Shown one piece after another: positions 10,910 through 22,914 of a stretch of 64,000 bases of DNA. A program made the translations under genes and the position numbers. Every line of letters begins with the position of its first letter. The stretch's first letter is position 1. Origin of the DNA: Deuterostichococcus epilithicus (Eukaryota > Chlorophyta > Trebouxiophyceae > Prasiolales > Stichococcaceae). A model generated the notes under the pieces. It had not been told where the DNA came from and did no database searches. It worked only from the letters and a program-made list of their open reading frames with translations. The DNA is taken from positions 248,009 through 312,008 of the forward strand of contig JAVTLE010000021.1 of NCBI GenBank assembly GCA_033439295.1. The letters run 5' to 3'.

Positions 10910-13791
10910 TCACGCGTACTGTGGCTCTATGTGCCAGGTTGTGTCGACACAAGCGGTGACTGCAGTGAGCGGCCACTCGAGGCTGCCGCCAGGCCGCCGA
11001 GCGCAGGGCGCTGTGGTCCGCCGGCCGCTGCTGGCAGCTGCATCCGGCTGCAGCGCAGCCACACCCGCTTGCGCAGTGCTGACTGCTTGCTTGGCCAGAG
11101 CCGAGCTGCTGGTTGCCGGCGACACGGCATCCAGAGGCTCGGCGGCGGCGGGCCACCCAGCCACCACAGGCTCGGCTGTCATTCCCAGGGCCTCATCCGC
11201 GGCCGGCGTGCCAGCCTCGTCCTTGCCGCGGCTGCGACGCTTGAACTCGCCAGGGTCCGGCACTGGCCCCTCCTTCTGCAGCACAAACAACGTCCCCTGC
11301 GGCGGCAGCCAGCTTTGCTTGGCGTCAGCGCACGTCAGCCGCCCAATCGGGTTGGTGAGAACAGACCTTGGAAAGCAGCCAGCCGGCTTCAAGTGAGACC
11401 AGGGCCAGGGGATGCCTGACATCACGGCAGCTATTTGCAGGGTGTGGCCAAACCTCGGACATGCAGCGCACGCACCTTGTTGCCGCGACTGAGGCGGATG
11501 CCGTCGGCCTTGGCTGACATGTATGTGACATCAATGAAGCCCTGCGGGCAGCGACAGCGCTACTTGGCTCGGCATGCAGTATTGCAGGGGTGCGTGGCCG
11601 GCTGCGCGAGGCCGGTCCAACCCCGCTAGGTGTGTGCTCTGACCACAAAAGTTAACTTTCAGAAAATCAACGGGCCAGTGCCTGCTCTGCGTCAAGGCGC
11701 CCCGCTACGCCAACCCGAGGTGCTGTGTAAGCGATGTGGCACCTTCGTCTCGTCGCCCAGGGCCTTGAAGGGCACCGGGTAGGGTATGGTGAAGGGCAGG
11801 AAGTTGAAGGCGAAGCCGCCCTTCGAGAACTGGAAGTCGACCCGCATGTCCTGCGGCAGCCGTTCGGAAATGGGTCTGAGACGCGTTCAGTTTCTGGCAG
11901 GGTGTCGAGTGCCTACTGGCCGCTGGCAAACTCGTCTGACACGTCGATAGGAGCAGGCCATGTGCGTGGCTCAGCGCTGGAATGTAGAGCAACAGTCTGA
12001 AGCGCTGACGGCTGCATGTCGCCGCCAGGTCCCCGTCCCAGCGGCACAATCACTGATGCTGGTGCAAGAAGTGGACGTGTGCACGCCCTCAGGGTCTAAG
12101 TGTTTCACCGGGCCGGGCGGCGGGTAGGTGCTGCTTTTGCCAAACAGCGGGATGCCGGCGCCCTTGCGCGGCGTAAACCCTGGCAGTGGCCGGCTGTCCG
12201 TGTTTGCCTCCGCTTCCACCTGCGCATAACGCAACTGTCTCCGTCATGTCCTGCAACCACCTACCTGACCTGCTACACTGCCTGATCTGCAATTACCTGA
12301 TGTGCAGTGCAGCTGTGTCATGGCCACCATTCGACAGAAAGTGCAAGTTCAAACGAAGGTCTCGAACACAGGCTCGTGCAGGCCAGGCGCAGGAGGTTTC
12401 AGTCGCTAACAGGGGCGTGCGTCTCGCACCCGCAGCACGCCTACGCTGCCGAACTCCACCACGTTGATGATGGTGGGGAGGCCCTCGCTGCGGAGCGTGA
12501 TGTCCTGTCAAGGTCACCTCAACGGTAAGTCCAGTTGAGGACTCCTCGACAGTCAGTCCTTCTAAGGTCTTCGCAACAGCAGACTGCTTGTGCTATGAGA
12601 GCACAGCGCTGGCTGGCTGCCTGCTGGTTTCCACACGTCGGCAATGCGCGTGTGCACCCACTTCCCATTTCCCTTCGGTGACCTGCCACCCGCTCGCTCA
12701 GATGCCCTGCTCGCTGGGGCATCCTGCAGTCTCTTCACACACATGTGCACCTGAAAGATGCTGAACGCATCGACGCCGGTGAACGTGCGCTGGATGGGAG
12801 AGGCAGTGCCCGGCTTGCTGGTGAATATCAGCCGCCACCGCCCCTCCAGCTGTGCAGATGTTGTTGGCGCCTGCAAGTGAGCATTGCTCTGGGGTAATAG
12901 ACGATGCGAAATTAGGTGTTGAATGGCGATTGAAAGATAAGAGGAGCTGCATTCGGCTGTCTGACCTTTCCGGACAGGAGTCCCAAAGGGCAGCACAGCC
13001 ATCAGCAGCCTCCAGCAGGTGATCCTCGACGATTGCCAAGCCTCACTGGAAAATTGCCGTGACTACCGCTGCCCACAGGACGCTTCTGCCTCCTGACGCA
13101 CGTGTCTCTGCTAAGCAAGCCCGAGCGTGGGCGGCATTTGCAGGGATTGCAGGCTCACGAGTGCATCCAGGCTCCCACCTTCACGCCGCCGTCTGCCTCC
13201 AGAACCTCCACAGCCGCGTCGAATGCCGCCTGCTGCTCTGCCGCTAGGCCCTTGGAGCCACGCCCCTCCACTCCTGCAATGGCCTCCAGCACCGCCGCCT
13301 CGGCCGCGGCCGCGCCGCCACTGCCGATGCCACCTTTGCCGCCGCCGCCCAGGCGGGTCACCAGCGAGCGCAGCCAGTTGCCACGCTGCTGCACGTGCAG
13401 TGCAGCAGGCAGCATGTCGGACCGCCGTGCATGGACTGTTTGTGCTCGAATATGACTTCTTCTGGATAGCCATGCAGGATGCCAATACGAATGCATGCGT
13501 GCATGCAGCCAGCTTGCATCATACTTTCAGTGGCAACTGGCACTGAGGAAGTCAGGAACCGCGCACAGATTCTCGAAGCGCCACACAGCATTGCAGCGTT
13601 GCAGAGTGGGACGCCCAGCCTAGCACTCAGATGCTCACCTTAGCTGGCTTGGCGTCTGCTGCGGACATCCGCTGCGTGCCGCAAACCGCCGATTGGCGCT
13701 GCTGCCCTCTTGAGGTACCGTTGCTTCCCTGAAATGCTGCAGGGCGCCGGGAGGGCGCTCTGAGGGAGCACGGCCGGCGCTGCATATTCAT
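10910..13791 (-). CDS. plastid lipid-associated protein, PAP/fibrillin family
   Basis: Fibrillins coat plastoglobules and thylakoid margins and take part in plastid lipid and prenylquinone metabolism. Exons (minus, 5' to 3'): 13791-13639, 13388-13179, 12870-12751, 12504-12430, 12219-12109, 11850-11743, 11541-11476, 11296-10910; 409 residues. Exon 1 encodes a Ser/Arg-rich, acid-poor leader (MNMQRRPCSLRAPSRRP...), fitting a chloroplast transit peptide. Family blocks follow in order: VLEAIAGVEGRG, LEGRWRLIFTSKPGTASPIQ, LPTIINVVEF, IPYPVPFKALGDETK, and GFIDVTYM...IRLSRGNK joined to GTLFVLQ. The last 110 residues are Ala/Ser-rich and not conserved; an unseen intron there is possible. The start is the first ATG in frame. 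The gene is head to head with the folate transporter. Confidence 0.93.
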
Positions 13792-14456
13792 GAGCGAGCA
13801 GCCACATGGATTTGAGGATGCCTGGTCCACGATCAACACCATGATGAAGCGCTGTTGTGCTGAAGGAGCAAGCCAATCCACACAACTGGGCGTCGACTTG
13901 TGGGATGATGTGCGCTAGCAACACTACATGTGAGTTCTGTTGCGACGTTGGCGGTGCTTGCAAGGCCTGGAAATGAACAGTGATCGTCAGCCTTCTTGAT
14001 GCACTTGCATTCTGCTCGTCGCTGTTGACGACATCGCCACACGTGCCACGGTCATTCTGCATCAGCGTCCGTTCAGTGTCGCAATTCTCGATGTTCCTTC
14101 CGTTGATCGGTGACGCTTGGTGACGCCTGGCGCGACATCTGGCTAAATCGCCAAGATTGCTCGCCTGAAGTTCGTGGCAATCGAGGCCATGTCTTGAACC
14201 ATATGCACAAGCACGATCGTTTGCAAAAGCACAGCGAAACGAGCTTATTCCTGGAGAACATCGTCAAACATGCGCCTGCACCAGCACCTGCGACTTGAAG
14301 TCAGCACAACCATGGTTCACGCATGCGCTTGTAACCAGTAGCCTGAACCCGGGGTGAGTGAGTCAGAGAAAACTCCGTCGAATCTAACGATGTCTATCTG
14401 GCGCACGAGCTGCCGTGCGTCGACAGAAATACGGCACTAGGCCCTGCGCCGGCGGT
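13792..14456. promoter_or_regulatory. shared upstream region of divergent fibrillin and folate-transporter genes
   Basis: 665 bases separate the two start codons. No clear TATA box or other element was recognised. Bidirectional promoter function is inferred from the geometry. Confidence 0.5.
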
Positions 14457-17400
14457 ATGCCCCCTGCGGCAGCACCATCCTCTGAGGAGCACCAGGCAAT
14501 GCACCACAGCGGCGGCAGCCTAGGCAGCGACGACGGTGCGGCGGCGCGGCGGAGGCACCTCGCAACCCTCAGCGCATCGAAGCGCGGCAGCTCAGCTGCT
14601 CCAATGCCGGAGCGGGTTGCTGAAGCCAGCGGCTCCGGCAGCGATGACGAGGGGCAGCGGCTGCTGGCACACAGCAGAAGCAGGTCAGGGCACACACCGT
14701 TCAGCGACCAGGCCTCCAGCAGTGCAGCGTTTGATGGCATTGAGACACACGACGGCGACGGCAGCAGCGGCGGGCACAGGACACCCGCCTGGCGGCCCGG
14801 CGGTGGGAATGTGGCACGATGGCGGAGACTGCTGCCCGGGCTTGCAGCCTTCTACGACGGCATCACACCGGAGCTGGTGGCCGTGGCATTAGGTGAGCGA
14901 TCTGTTGGTCAGCAGATGTGCGTCAAAACTGAGTAACATGGTCTCCTATGAGCCATGCGAGGCACGGACATAAGGCCTTGGACGCACCTTTCCAGGCACT
15001 TCCCTGCTCTATCCACGACCCTGCTGAATTGTGAGCAGCAAGCTGTGCTCTGCGCAGTGTACATGGTGCAAGGCCTACTGGACATGACCATCCTCGCCAT
15101 CAGCTACTTCCTCAAGGCGCGCAACCTCCTGGACACAGGGAACACCTTGGCGCCTGGTGTGCCATGCGTCTGCTCCTTGACTCGAGGTGGACAACTTCCG
15201 GCATCAAAGCTGAACGGCGGTCGCACTTTGCCGCAGGACGTTTTGGGCATGGGTCCCGCACGCACCGGGCTGTGGATTGCGCTGTCGAAAGGGCCCTGGC
15301 TCGTCAAGCCGCTGTGGGGCTTCCTGTCAGATGCGTACCCCATCGCCGGCTACCGCCGCCGCAGCTGGCTCATCATCGTGAACGTCATAGGTGTGGGAAC
15401 GGACCTGTGCTTCACATCCACGGTCCTCACAGACCTTTCACAGCCTGCCGCCCTGACCGGGAACTTGCAGATGGTCTGTTTGCGCCCATGCCTCTCTGGC
15501 AGTCATATTGGTGCATGCAACTGGGTGGCAATGTCATTGAATCTGACTGCATGCTGTATTACCCGCAGGCATGGTCGGCTGGATCGGCCTGGGGCTGTTC
15601 ACGCATGGCCCCGGCGTCGCCATGGCGTTCCTGCTTGCAACGAACCTAGGCCTTGCCTTTGGTGATGTCATCGTGGTAAGGACACCTGCTCTCAATATCA
15701 GCTGGTACTTGACGACCACCAAATCTGCTAATGTTTGCTACTTGCTGCACGTTGGACAAGACAAATCTACTGTTGTATCTAATGTCTACTGTATCTACTG
15801 TCTACTTTCTGATGTAACTCCTGGATGTGCCAACCCTGAGCATTCGTCACAGCATTGGCGCAGGACGCCATAGTCGTGGAGATCGCACGTGATGAGCCGT
15901 CGGAGCACGCCGGCAGCCTGCAGTCGCTGTGCTGGGGTTCCCGGGTAGGTCGACCGACCATGCGCTGGCCGACAGCACTGGCACATGCAGGTGGTGCGCT
16001 GACACTTGATATGATGTGGGCTGCAAGGAAGCATGTGTGGCCGAAGGCAGGGATGAGGCGCAAGCTTCCTGAGAGTTGTCTGCAGCATGATGGCACAACA
16101 CCGCAGCATGGGCACAGGAGCAGGAATGGAGCTTCTAAGATCGATGCGCTGCCTCCCCCGCAGGCGGTGGGCAGCATCGGCAGCGCCTGGTTCGGCGGCT
16201 GGCTGGTGCAGCTGTTCGGACCGCGCCCAGTGCTGCTCATGTCGGCGGTCTTCCCGGCCGGCGTCACCTGCACCGCCTTCATGATCCGGGAGCAGCGCGT
16301 CGACCCGCTGCACGGCGGCAGCGAGCACGCAGGTCGGGCTTGCTCCCCAACAGACTAAGCGGTCATGCTCCAGGCGAGACGGCGCCGCAGCCGGCCAATG
16401 CTGCTGTGGCTGCGAGGGTGGCGCAATGTGCGGCTGCAGGAAGGCACAGGAAGGGTTTGATACGGGAGGATGCAGCGGAATCAGGATCGGGCTTTCTTTT
16501 GTTTGCAGGCGGCAAGTCCAAGGCGTGGGCACTGCTGGCGTCGCAGTCGGCCGCGCTGTGGTCGGCAATCCGGCTGCGCACTGTGTGGGCGCCCATGGTC
16601 TTCACCTTCTTCTGGTCGGTGAATATTTCTTTCATGTAGGAATCCTTTATTGAAACCCAACACATACTGGAAGACGCCTCCCCTGCCTGACCCCTGAGCC
16701 ACCGCGCAGCATGTTCGCCCCTATTGCAGCCCCTGTCCTCACTCCTGTGTCCTACCGACACCATTCAGAGGGCCGATTCAGAACAGAGGGGATGGCTTCA
16801 TGCGGTCGTTCGCCCGCAAGAGAGGCTGCTCCGCCGCAACCGCAACCCTTGTCGATGCTTCTCAGCCTGGCAGTCCACTGATGTTCTCCTCGGACGTTGC
16901 ACGGGGCTGCACAAGCCTGCGGCGGCTGAGAACTCGAGGACAAGGACGGATCTGACGGCGTGTGTTTGGCGGACAGGCAGCGCCAACAGCGGAGGCAGCG
17001 ATGTTTTTCTTCATGACTAATAGCTTGAAGTTCAGCAAGGAGTTCCTGGGTCGCATCCAGCTGTTCCAGGGCATCGCCGAGCTGCTGGGTGAGGGTTTTG
17101 AGTCGCTTCCAGCAGATGCACTGCATGGCCGAGCTGTCGGGTGATTGCCTATGATGCGCACACGTCACACCTGAGCTGCGCCGGTCAGCTCAGCGACTTG
17201 CAGCCTTGCAGTGTGGCCACCGCAGATTGCAACGTGTTGGGGTATGGCCCACCTACTGGCACGCCATGCCAGGCTTGACCAGCAGCACCGCAGGCCATGC
17301 GGCGCTGTTGCAGACAGCGAATGGGCGCGCCTCAGCCAAAGCGTGCTGCTGCCTTTTTCTCGAAACTTCTGGGAGTTGTTTGGGCAGGCGTGTGGGCGTA

Positions 17401-18666
17401 CAACAGGTTCCTTAAAGCGGTGCCGCTGCGGACGGTGCTCGGCTGGACGATGGTCGCGGGCACTGCCTCCGGCATGACGCAGCTGGTCCTCGTCACAGGC
17501 GCGTCTTTCTTTGCTTCTGCTGCCGGAACCGCCAAAGGCAAGAGTCCGTTTCTATAATGTCTGCAGTCGTACCGCTGCGGAAACGAGTATCTGCTGGCCT
17601 GAATCTGACCCTCTTGCAGCATGGCTGCAGTGGCAGCGACACAGCCAAACAAGCAATGCATCTCACCAGCGAAAGGGAGCTCTGACTTCGGGTTCTGCCC
17701 CCGCTGCAGGCGCCAACCGTCATCTGCACCTGTCGGACAAGCTGTTTGCGCTCGGCGACAGCGTCATCATCCAGGCGCTGCACCGCATAGCGCTCATGCC
17801 CGTGTTCGTCCTGTCCGCCCGCATCTGCCCCAAGGCGCGCTTGTTTTGACGACTTTTCTCAGTGGAAGCGGCCTTGGCGCGGCCCAAGCAGTTGTTACAG
17901 TGTGCAGAGGCGAAACAGCCAGCACTGCACGGTTCCTCCTGCCCCTGCCGGCTGCCGCACCGCCTGCCTCCTGTCGGCCTGCATGCTGGCAGGGTGCAAC
18001 CCCAGCTGATTGGCGGCGCGTGCTGACGGGCGCGCAGGGCGTGGAGGCGACGCTGTTCGCGACCATCATGTCCATCGGCAACGCCTCCATGGTCACCTCT
18101 GCCAGCCTCGGGTCGGGGCTGACGGCAGCCCTCGGCGTGACCGCCACAACCTTCACCCGCCTGCCGGCGCTCGTCATCATCTGCACGCTGTCCAGGTATG
18201 CGCCTGTGGGCATGCGACCGATTCAACACTCATGTCTGGATCCCACCGCGAGCACCGCATTCTGTTGTCGCTGCCTCAGCGCGGTACAGTTGCTGTGTGA
18301 CACGGTACAGCAGCCCCTCGCTTGTAGCCTATGTGTTTGGGCGCCGAGCATTTGTGATTACGGACTTGCAAGTCTAGTCTGCAGGAGGATTGCGGTCTCG
18401 CCGCGCCACTGTTTGGCTTGAAAACTTTGAGCTCGTAAACTTCCAATCAGACTCTGCACACCTGTTCATTGAGTAGGTACACAGTCCGCAGTCGAACTGG
18501 TGCGCTTGCCTTCAGAGGGGCCACATTCCTGTGCCAGGTTCGTATACTCCCTTCTGTGTGTAGATTGCTGGCGCTGCCGTTGCTTGCGCTGCTGCCAAGG
18601 TCGCTGGACGAGGAGAAGCCGTCGGACGAGCTGCCCATCGAGCCCAAAGATGATGTGGGCCTGTAA
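14457..18666 (+). CDS. folate-biopterin transporter (FBT/BT1 family)
   Basis: Multi-pass membrane carrier for folates or pterins; plant relatives act at the plastid envelope. Exons: 14457-14892, 15058-15116, 15237-15390, 15569-15675, 15864-15944, 16164-16332, 16509-16618, 16977-17088, 17388-17498, 17710-17834, 18038-18195, 18564-18666; 574 residues. A 130-residue polar Ser/Gly-rich N-terminus precedes the membrane part. Signatures: YMVQGLLDMTILAISYFLK, GPWLVKPLWGFLSDAYPIAG followed by YRRRSW, YNRFLKAVPLRTV, LSDKLFALGDSVII, and CPK joined to GVEATLFATIMSIGNA. Three of its eleven introns use GC donors (at 15117, 17499, 17835); the conserved sequence continues exactly across each. Start is the first ATG of the open frame; an upstream GTG in frame was ignored. 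The acidic tail ends KPSDELPIEPKDDVGL. Confidence 0.95.
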
Positions 18667-19122
18667 GGTAATGATTGGTTAAAATGTAACCTGCACGACA
18701 GGTTGTTGATGGCACGCAGAACGGAGCGCACGTGTTGCGCTGCTGAAGGTATTGAGTCCCTTGTGTCTCTTTGAGTGGGTATGAGTTTTCGTACTCAGAT
18801 ACCGTCATGTATGTTCGTTCGTATCGTTGCCGTTCTCTAGGCGGAGGGTGCAGTAGAAATGCGCTGGGGCTGTGGCTCTGCTAGGTTTCCATTGCTTCCT
18901 GTTTGGGCAACATCCGCTGTTGCATAATGTCAGACACGAAACACAACTCAAACCACAATTATCAACAGAAGGCAAGTCTGACAGTCGTCAGGCAGGGACA
19001 GTGGCACTGCCCCAACTTACAGTACATGTACAAATATACAATAGCCGTGTTAGAGACTCTTCCTCCTCACACTTCTTGTCCCCTGGGCACGAGAGGCTCA
19101 GCAGGTGCCTGCCATGGTGCAC
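18667..19122. other. convergent intergenic region
   Basis: 3' flanks of the folate transporter (+) and the hypothetical gene (-). No gene seen. A minus-strand TGTAA at 19017-19021 lies about 100 bases beyond the hypothetical gene's stop and may be its polyadenylation signal. Confidence 0.55.
18685..18689 (+). terminator. putative TGTAA polyadenylation motif (folate transporter)
   Basis: TGTAA 19 bases after the stop; a second TGTAA overlaps the stop codon itself. Inferred from the chlorophyte consensus. Confidence 0.45.
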
Positions 19123-19792
19123 CTAGGTGCCGCCGACGTCGTTGGTACTGTCGAGGTCGGCCTCGTGGTAGCTGCTGGGAAACCGGTTTTGGTACTCGTC
19201 CAAGTACTGCTGCTGACCGCGGCTTGCATTGCCGCCGTTGGCGCCTTGGCGGCCGGATGCCTGCCGCGTCTCTGCCGCATGATCTGGCCTCAGGCTGCTA
19301 CCGCCATTGCTGGCGGCGGAGCCGTCGCTCAGGCCTGCGGCCCCTGCAGCGCCAGAGGCCACCTGCTGCGCCTGCGCCGTCGCATGCGTCGCTCGCTCTC
19401 TTCAGCGGTCCTGATGAGGGGCTTTTGCACTGACACCCAGAGGCTCAATTCGCAGCAGGCGGTCCGACACTTAGCGAGCGGTCTGCAACTCATCTCACGG
19501 ATGGCCACTAGGACGAGTTGCTGCCTGTGCCATACTTGTCCTCTGCCATGCAAGCACATGCGGGCCGGCAGAGCGCCGGCCCTGATGCATGTGCTGGCTA
19601 CACGACTGCTGTCTGGAGGCCGTTGCTGGCAGTGCAGAAGGTGAAACGCTGCAGAGCTGGGCCGTGCACCTGCTGTGAATTCGGTAGAGCGTGCAGGTCT
19701 GCCAGCTGGCCGCTGGCGGTCGCCTGCTGCGGCGTGGTGCCACCGGCGGCGGCAGCTGCGTCGTCCGCTGCAGCGCGCCCGTTCTCCATCAT
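19123..19792 (-). CDS. small hypothetical low-complexity protein
   Basis: Two exons in phase: 19792-19670 and 19371-19123, 123 residues. It begins MMENGRAAADDAAAAAGG and ends QQQYLDEYQNRFPSSYHEAD...NDVGGT. The donor is CAG|GTGCAC. Composition is Ala/Gly/Ser/Gln-rich, with no predicted membrane segment and no domain I recognise. Support comes from codon-like GC bias on this strand, a good splice pair and a downstream TGTAA. The acceptor could lie a few codons away, and an additional 5' exon is possible. It lies head to head with the SOUL gene. Confidence 0.5.
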
Positions 19793-20162
19793 GCCAATAC
19801 GTTGTAGTTTCTTGCAATTTCTTGTTGTGTACGATTCACGGCCAACCGATGAAATGTAGGGCTTCAGCTTCCTGCAGCTTCGCTCATGTGGGCGTAGGTC
19901 TGTCGCCAGTGCACAAGCGCCCAACCGTAAAGCACGTTGACAGGTCTTTGCAACCCAAGCAAATCATTGGGCAGCCGAGAAATAAATTTGCCGTTAACCG
20001 CGCAACAGCTTTGCTCAAACCCCACATCTGACCAACACTCGAAGGGACTGTCTCTGGACGGTGCAGCAGTAGAAGCCAAAACTCTTGAGCTTCAGCGTCA
20101 ACTGACGTCGCTTGGCTCATAGAGCCATACTTGCAAGCCAAAGCTCAAGACTGTTGGTAAAA
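19793..20162. promoter_or_regulatory. shared upstream region of divergent hypothetical and SOUL genes
   Basis: 370 bases between two diverging ATGs. Bidirectional promoter function is inferred; no specific element was recognised. Confidence 0.4.
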
Positions 20163-22324
20163 ATGTCTGCGGCGAGCTCGAGCACCGCCCACACCGCCCT
20201 AGCTGTCGTCGGAGGCGTGGCTGCCACCGCACTGGTCGCTTGGCCGGTGTTCATCTGGTGAGGCTCAATGTGGTGCAGCAAGGCACCACGTTGCGGACAG
20301 CACCGCCGCCATGCCGGCAGTTGACACACCCTGAAACATCCTCCTGACCCTCTCATCACCACAACGCCATCAGGTGGGAGGTCAGGCGGCTCGAGAAGCC
20401 GAAGTACAGGGTGCTGAAGACGCTGGAGCCCACCGGCAGGTACGGACCAACAGTTGCGCACCAAAATATGCGCCACCGCAGCAGGTGTGCTGTCATCCCC
20501 CGGGCTACTCCACCTGCTGCATCTCCGTGGCACACGTGTTATCGTGCAGGTTTGTTCCGCCGGTGGAGGTGCGACAGTACGACCCCTTTCTGGTCGCGGA
20601 GGTGACCTTCAGCAAGGAGGAGGCGCCGGAAATGAGGAATGCACTGTCGAACGGCTTCCGCGCTATTGCAGGCTACATCTTTGACTCCAAGGTACGACAC
20701 TGCACATGCGCTGCCGATCGTCGCAGAGGTGTTTGCATGCCAATGCGCCCCTCCAGGCCGCTGGCCAACCTGAATGGCACGCTGGCTGAACAGCGCTACT
20801 TAGCATGTGTGGAACAGGGGCTGCGCATCCAGCAACACCTCAAACGTTTGGACATCTGCAGGGCGAGGGGCAGCAGGAGGAGGGCAAGGAGAAGATCGCG
20901 ATGACCAGTCCCGTCACCGCCGAGATGGGCAACGACGGCTACAAGGTGAGCAGTGCCGGTGGACTGACCTTTCCTGGCCCTGCACTGCACATGTCAGCAT
21001 TGAGCCAGTTCGCATGCTCAGCGTGCAGCCGTGCGGTCGGTCTGAACAGCGTGAGTAGAGGTGTTTTCCCAAATTGCATTTGCAATCAAGCGCCGAAGCG
21101 CATACTGTGTCTGAGTTCTGTTTGTGCGCTGTCGCGCAGGTGGCGTTCGTCATGCCAAGCAAGTACTCAGAGGCCAATATTCCAAAGCCATCCAATGCTA
21201 AGGTCTGCCTGAAGCCGCCTGATGCGCCCGAGCCGAGTCCTCGGCGCTATTGTTGCTGTTTTTGAGCTGGACGGCAGTCTGACAGAGTTTCACTGCTGCA
21301 TTCGGCAACACGTGTGATGGACCCCAGAATTGTGATCTGGCAGTCTTCTTGCCGCAGGTGGAGATCAAGTCGGTCGGCGCGCACACGCTTGCGGCGCTGT
21401 CCTTCAGGTGAGCTGCTGGAGACACACGCTTTCCGACATTCGCATTCGCACATTCGCTGGCCTGGCTCTCAGATCCGGTCCGCTGCTCTGGCTCACCGAG
21501 TGGTGTGCATTTGGGTCGAGCGCCTTGCAACTTGCTCCAGAGCGAGCTGCCCGAACTGGTGGCCGACGGCAGACATGCGACGCCCCTTTCAATTGTGTAC
21601 GCCTCTTGTGTTCATGTCGAAGCAGTGCCGATTGCACCAGCGATGCCAGGAAACCACCTGAGAACAGCAAAGCACGCAGCGCAGCAAACAACAGACAAGG
21701 GGGGAGGGGGGGGGGAATCGCCACCCTCGCCTGCATATGGCTTCGCTCCCTCTGGAACATGCTGCCGTCCGGCGCGTAGGGGCAAGAGTCCCAGGGAGCC
21801 GGACGTGGAGTCCCGCAAGCAGCAGCTGCTGGCGCTGCTGAAGAAGCACGACATCAGCGTGCCCGAGGCTGCCGCCACGCGCGTGTACCAGGTGCGCACC
21901 CGTCTTGCAGCACAATTCCTGCTGCGGCATCGTCGTGGTTTCACATATACAGAATATATCTATATGAGGTTTGCCTCGTACGCCTGCGGCCGCTCCAGCA
22001 GCGTCGCAGTCGAGGCTGCCGGAGTGAAAACGGCGCCAAAAACCTCTCTTGCCGAAAATTACTTGACGTTCTCTGCAGTACCACCCGCCCTTCGCGCCCA
22101 ACTGGATGCGTCTGAACGAGGTGCGACCGAAACCTGGTCAACCTGATACGTGTCCTCATGCTCTCCGCCGCACTCACTCCTGCAGTGCACCTTGCTGCAT
22201 GGCTGTCGCCATTCGATTGGGCGCAAGGCTGCAGGTCTGTAGCTAAGTCGGCCGGCTCAACAGGAGTGGCTGCTGCCTGCAGGTGCTGCTGCCGGTGGAC
22301 TTTTCACCCGACGCCGCCTTCTGA
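20163..22324 (+). CDS. SOUL heme-binding family protein, membrane-anchored
   Basis: SOUL/HBP proteins bind heme or tetrapyrroles; plant and algal members occur in plastids, cytosol and eyespot. Exons: 20163-20257, 20374-20439, 20550-20691, 20862-20945, 21140-21202, 21358-21407, 21780-21891, 22079-22120, 22283-22324; 231 residues. Residues 8-30 form one hydrophobic segment, a likely N-terminal anchor or signal. SOUL landmarks: VEVRQYDPFLVAEVTF, GFRAIAGYIF, KIAMTSPVTAEM, and near the end YHPPFAPNWMRLNE then VLLPVDF. Length and block order match the family. All introns are GT-AG. A G-rich run lies in the intron at 21700-21717. The 5' exon depends on the first ATG after an upstream stop. Confidence 0.94.
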
Positions 22325-22914
22325 TGCCTTTGCCGCGGGCTGCGAGGTTCAGAGGCTTGATATCGCCCATCGCCATTCGGGATGCCAGATGTAGGTCGGC
22401 GGCTGCGAGCACTGGACGAAGAATGCTGTAACGCTTGTATGTTAAGGGTTCAGGGTAGAGGATTGACGATTTTCTGAGGTTGCGTTCAGGTGCTTTAACA
22501 TGTCTGACTGAACAGCCAGCGAAGCCGGTACAAAGTGCCGGATTGAGTTTTCCAAGACCTCGTTGCTTGCTGTCCTTTGAAATGGCTTCATGCGCATATG
22601 CGCCATCTGTCAAGGTCTTCCTTGTTTGTCTGCTGCTAATGGCAGGCAGACCCCACATCCCACATCCCAAACCCCACATCCCGAATCAACAACTGTCAGA
22701 TAGTGGCATTGTTCCACTACTTGCACAAAACCACCTAAGCATGCCACCTCCACGAGGCGGATCAAAAGGCCCTTATCACCACAAATAGCTCCGCAACAAA
22801 CGGCACACCTACCGCCTTCATTGTAAAGTTCAATGCCGGCCATCTACAAGCGGCGCAAATTCGCCAACACAGACATGCCCAAGCTTGTCAGGATCAAGAC
22901 AGTCCTAGCACGCG
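22325..22914. other. convergent intergenic region
   Basis: 3' flanks of SOUL (+) and photolyase (-). No gene seen. It contains a telomere-like GGGTTCAGGG variant at 22446-22455 and a short direct repeat (CCACATCCCA type) around 22653-22682. Confidence 0.55.
22427..22431 (+). terminator. putative TGTAA polyadenylation motif (SOUL gene)
   Basis: TGTAA about 103 bases after the SOUL stop, in the convergent spacer before the photolyase gene. Inferred from the chlorophyte consensus. Confidence 0.45.
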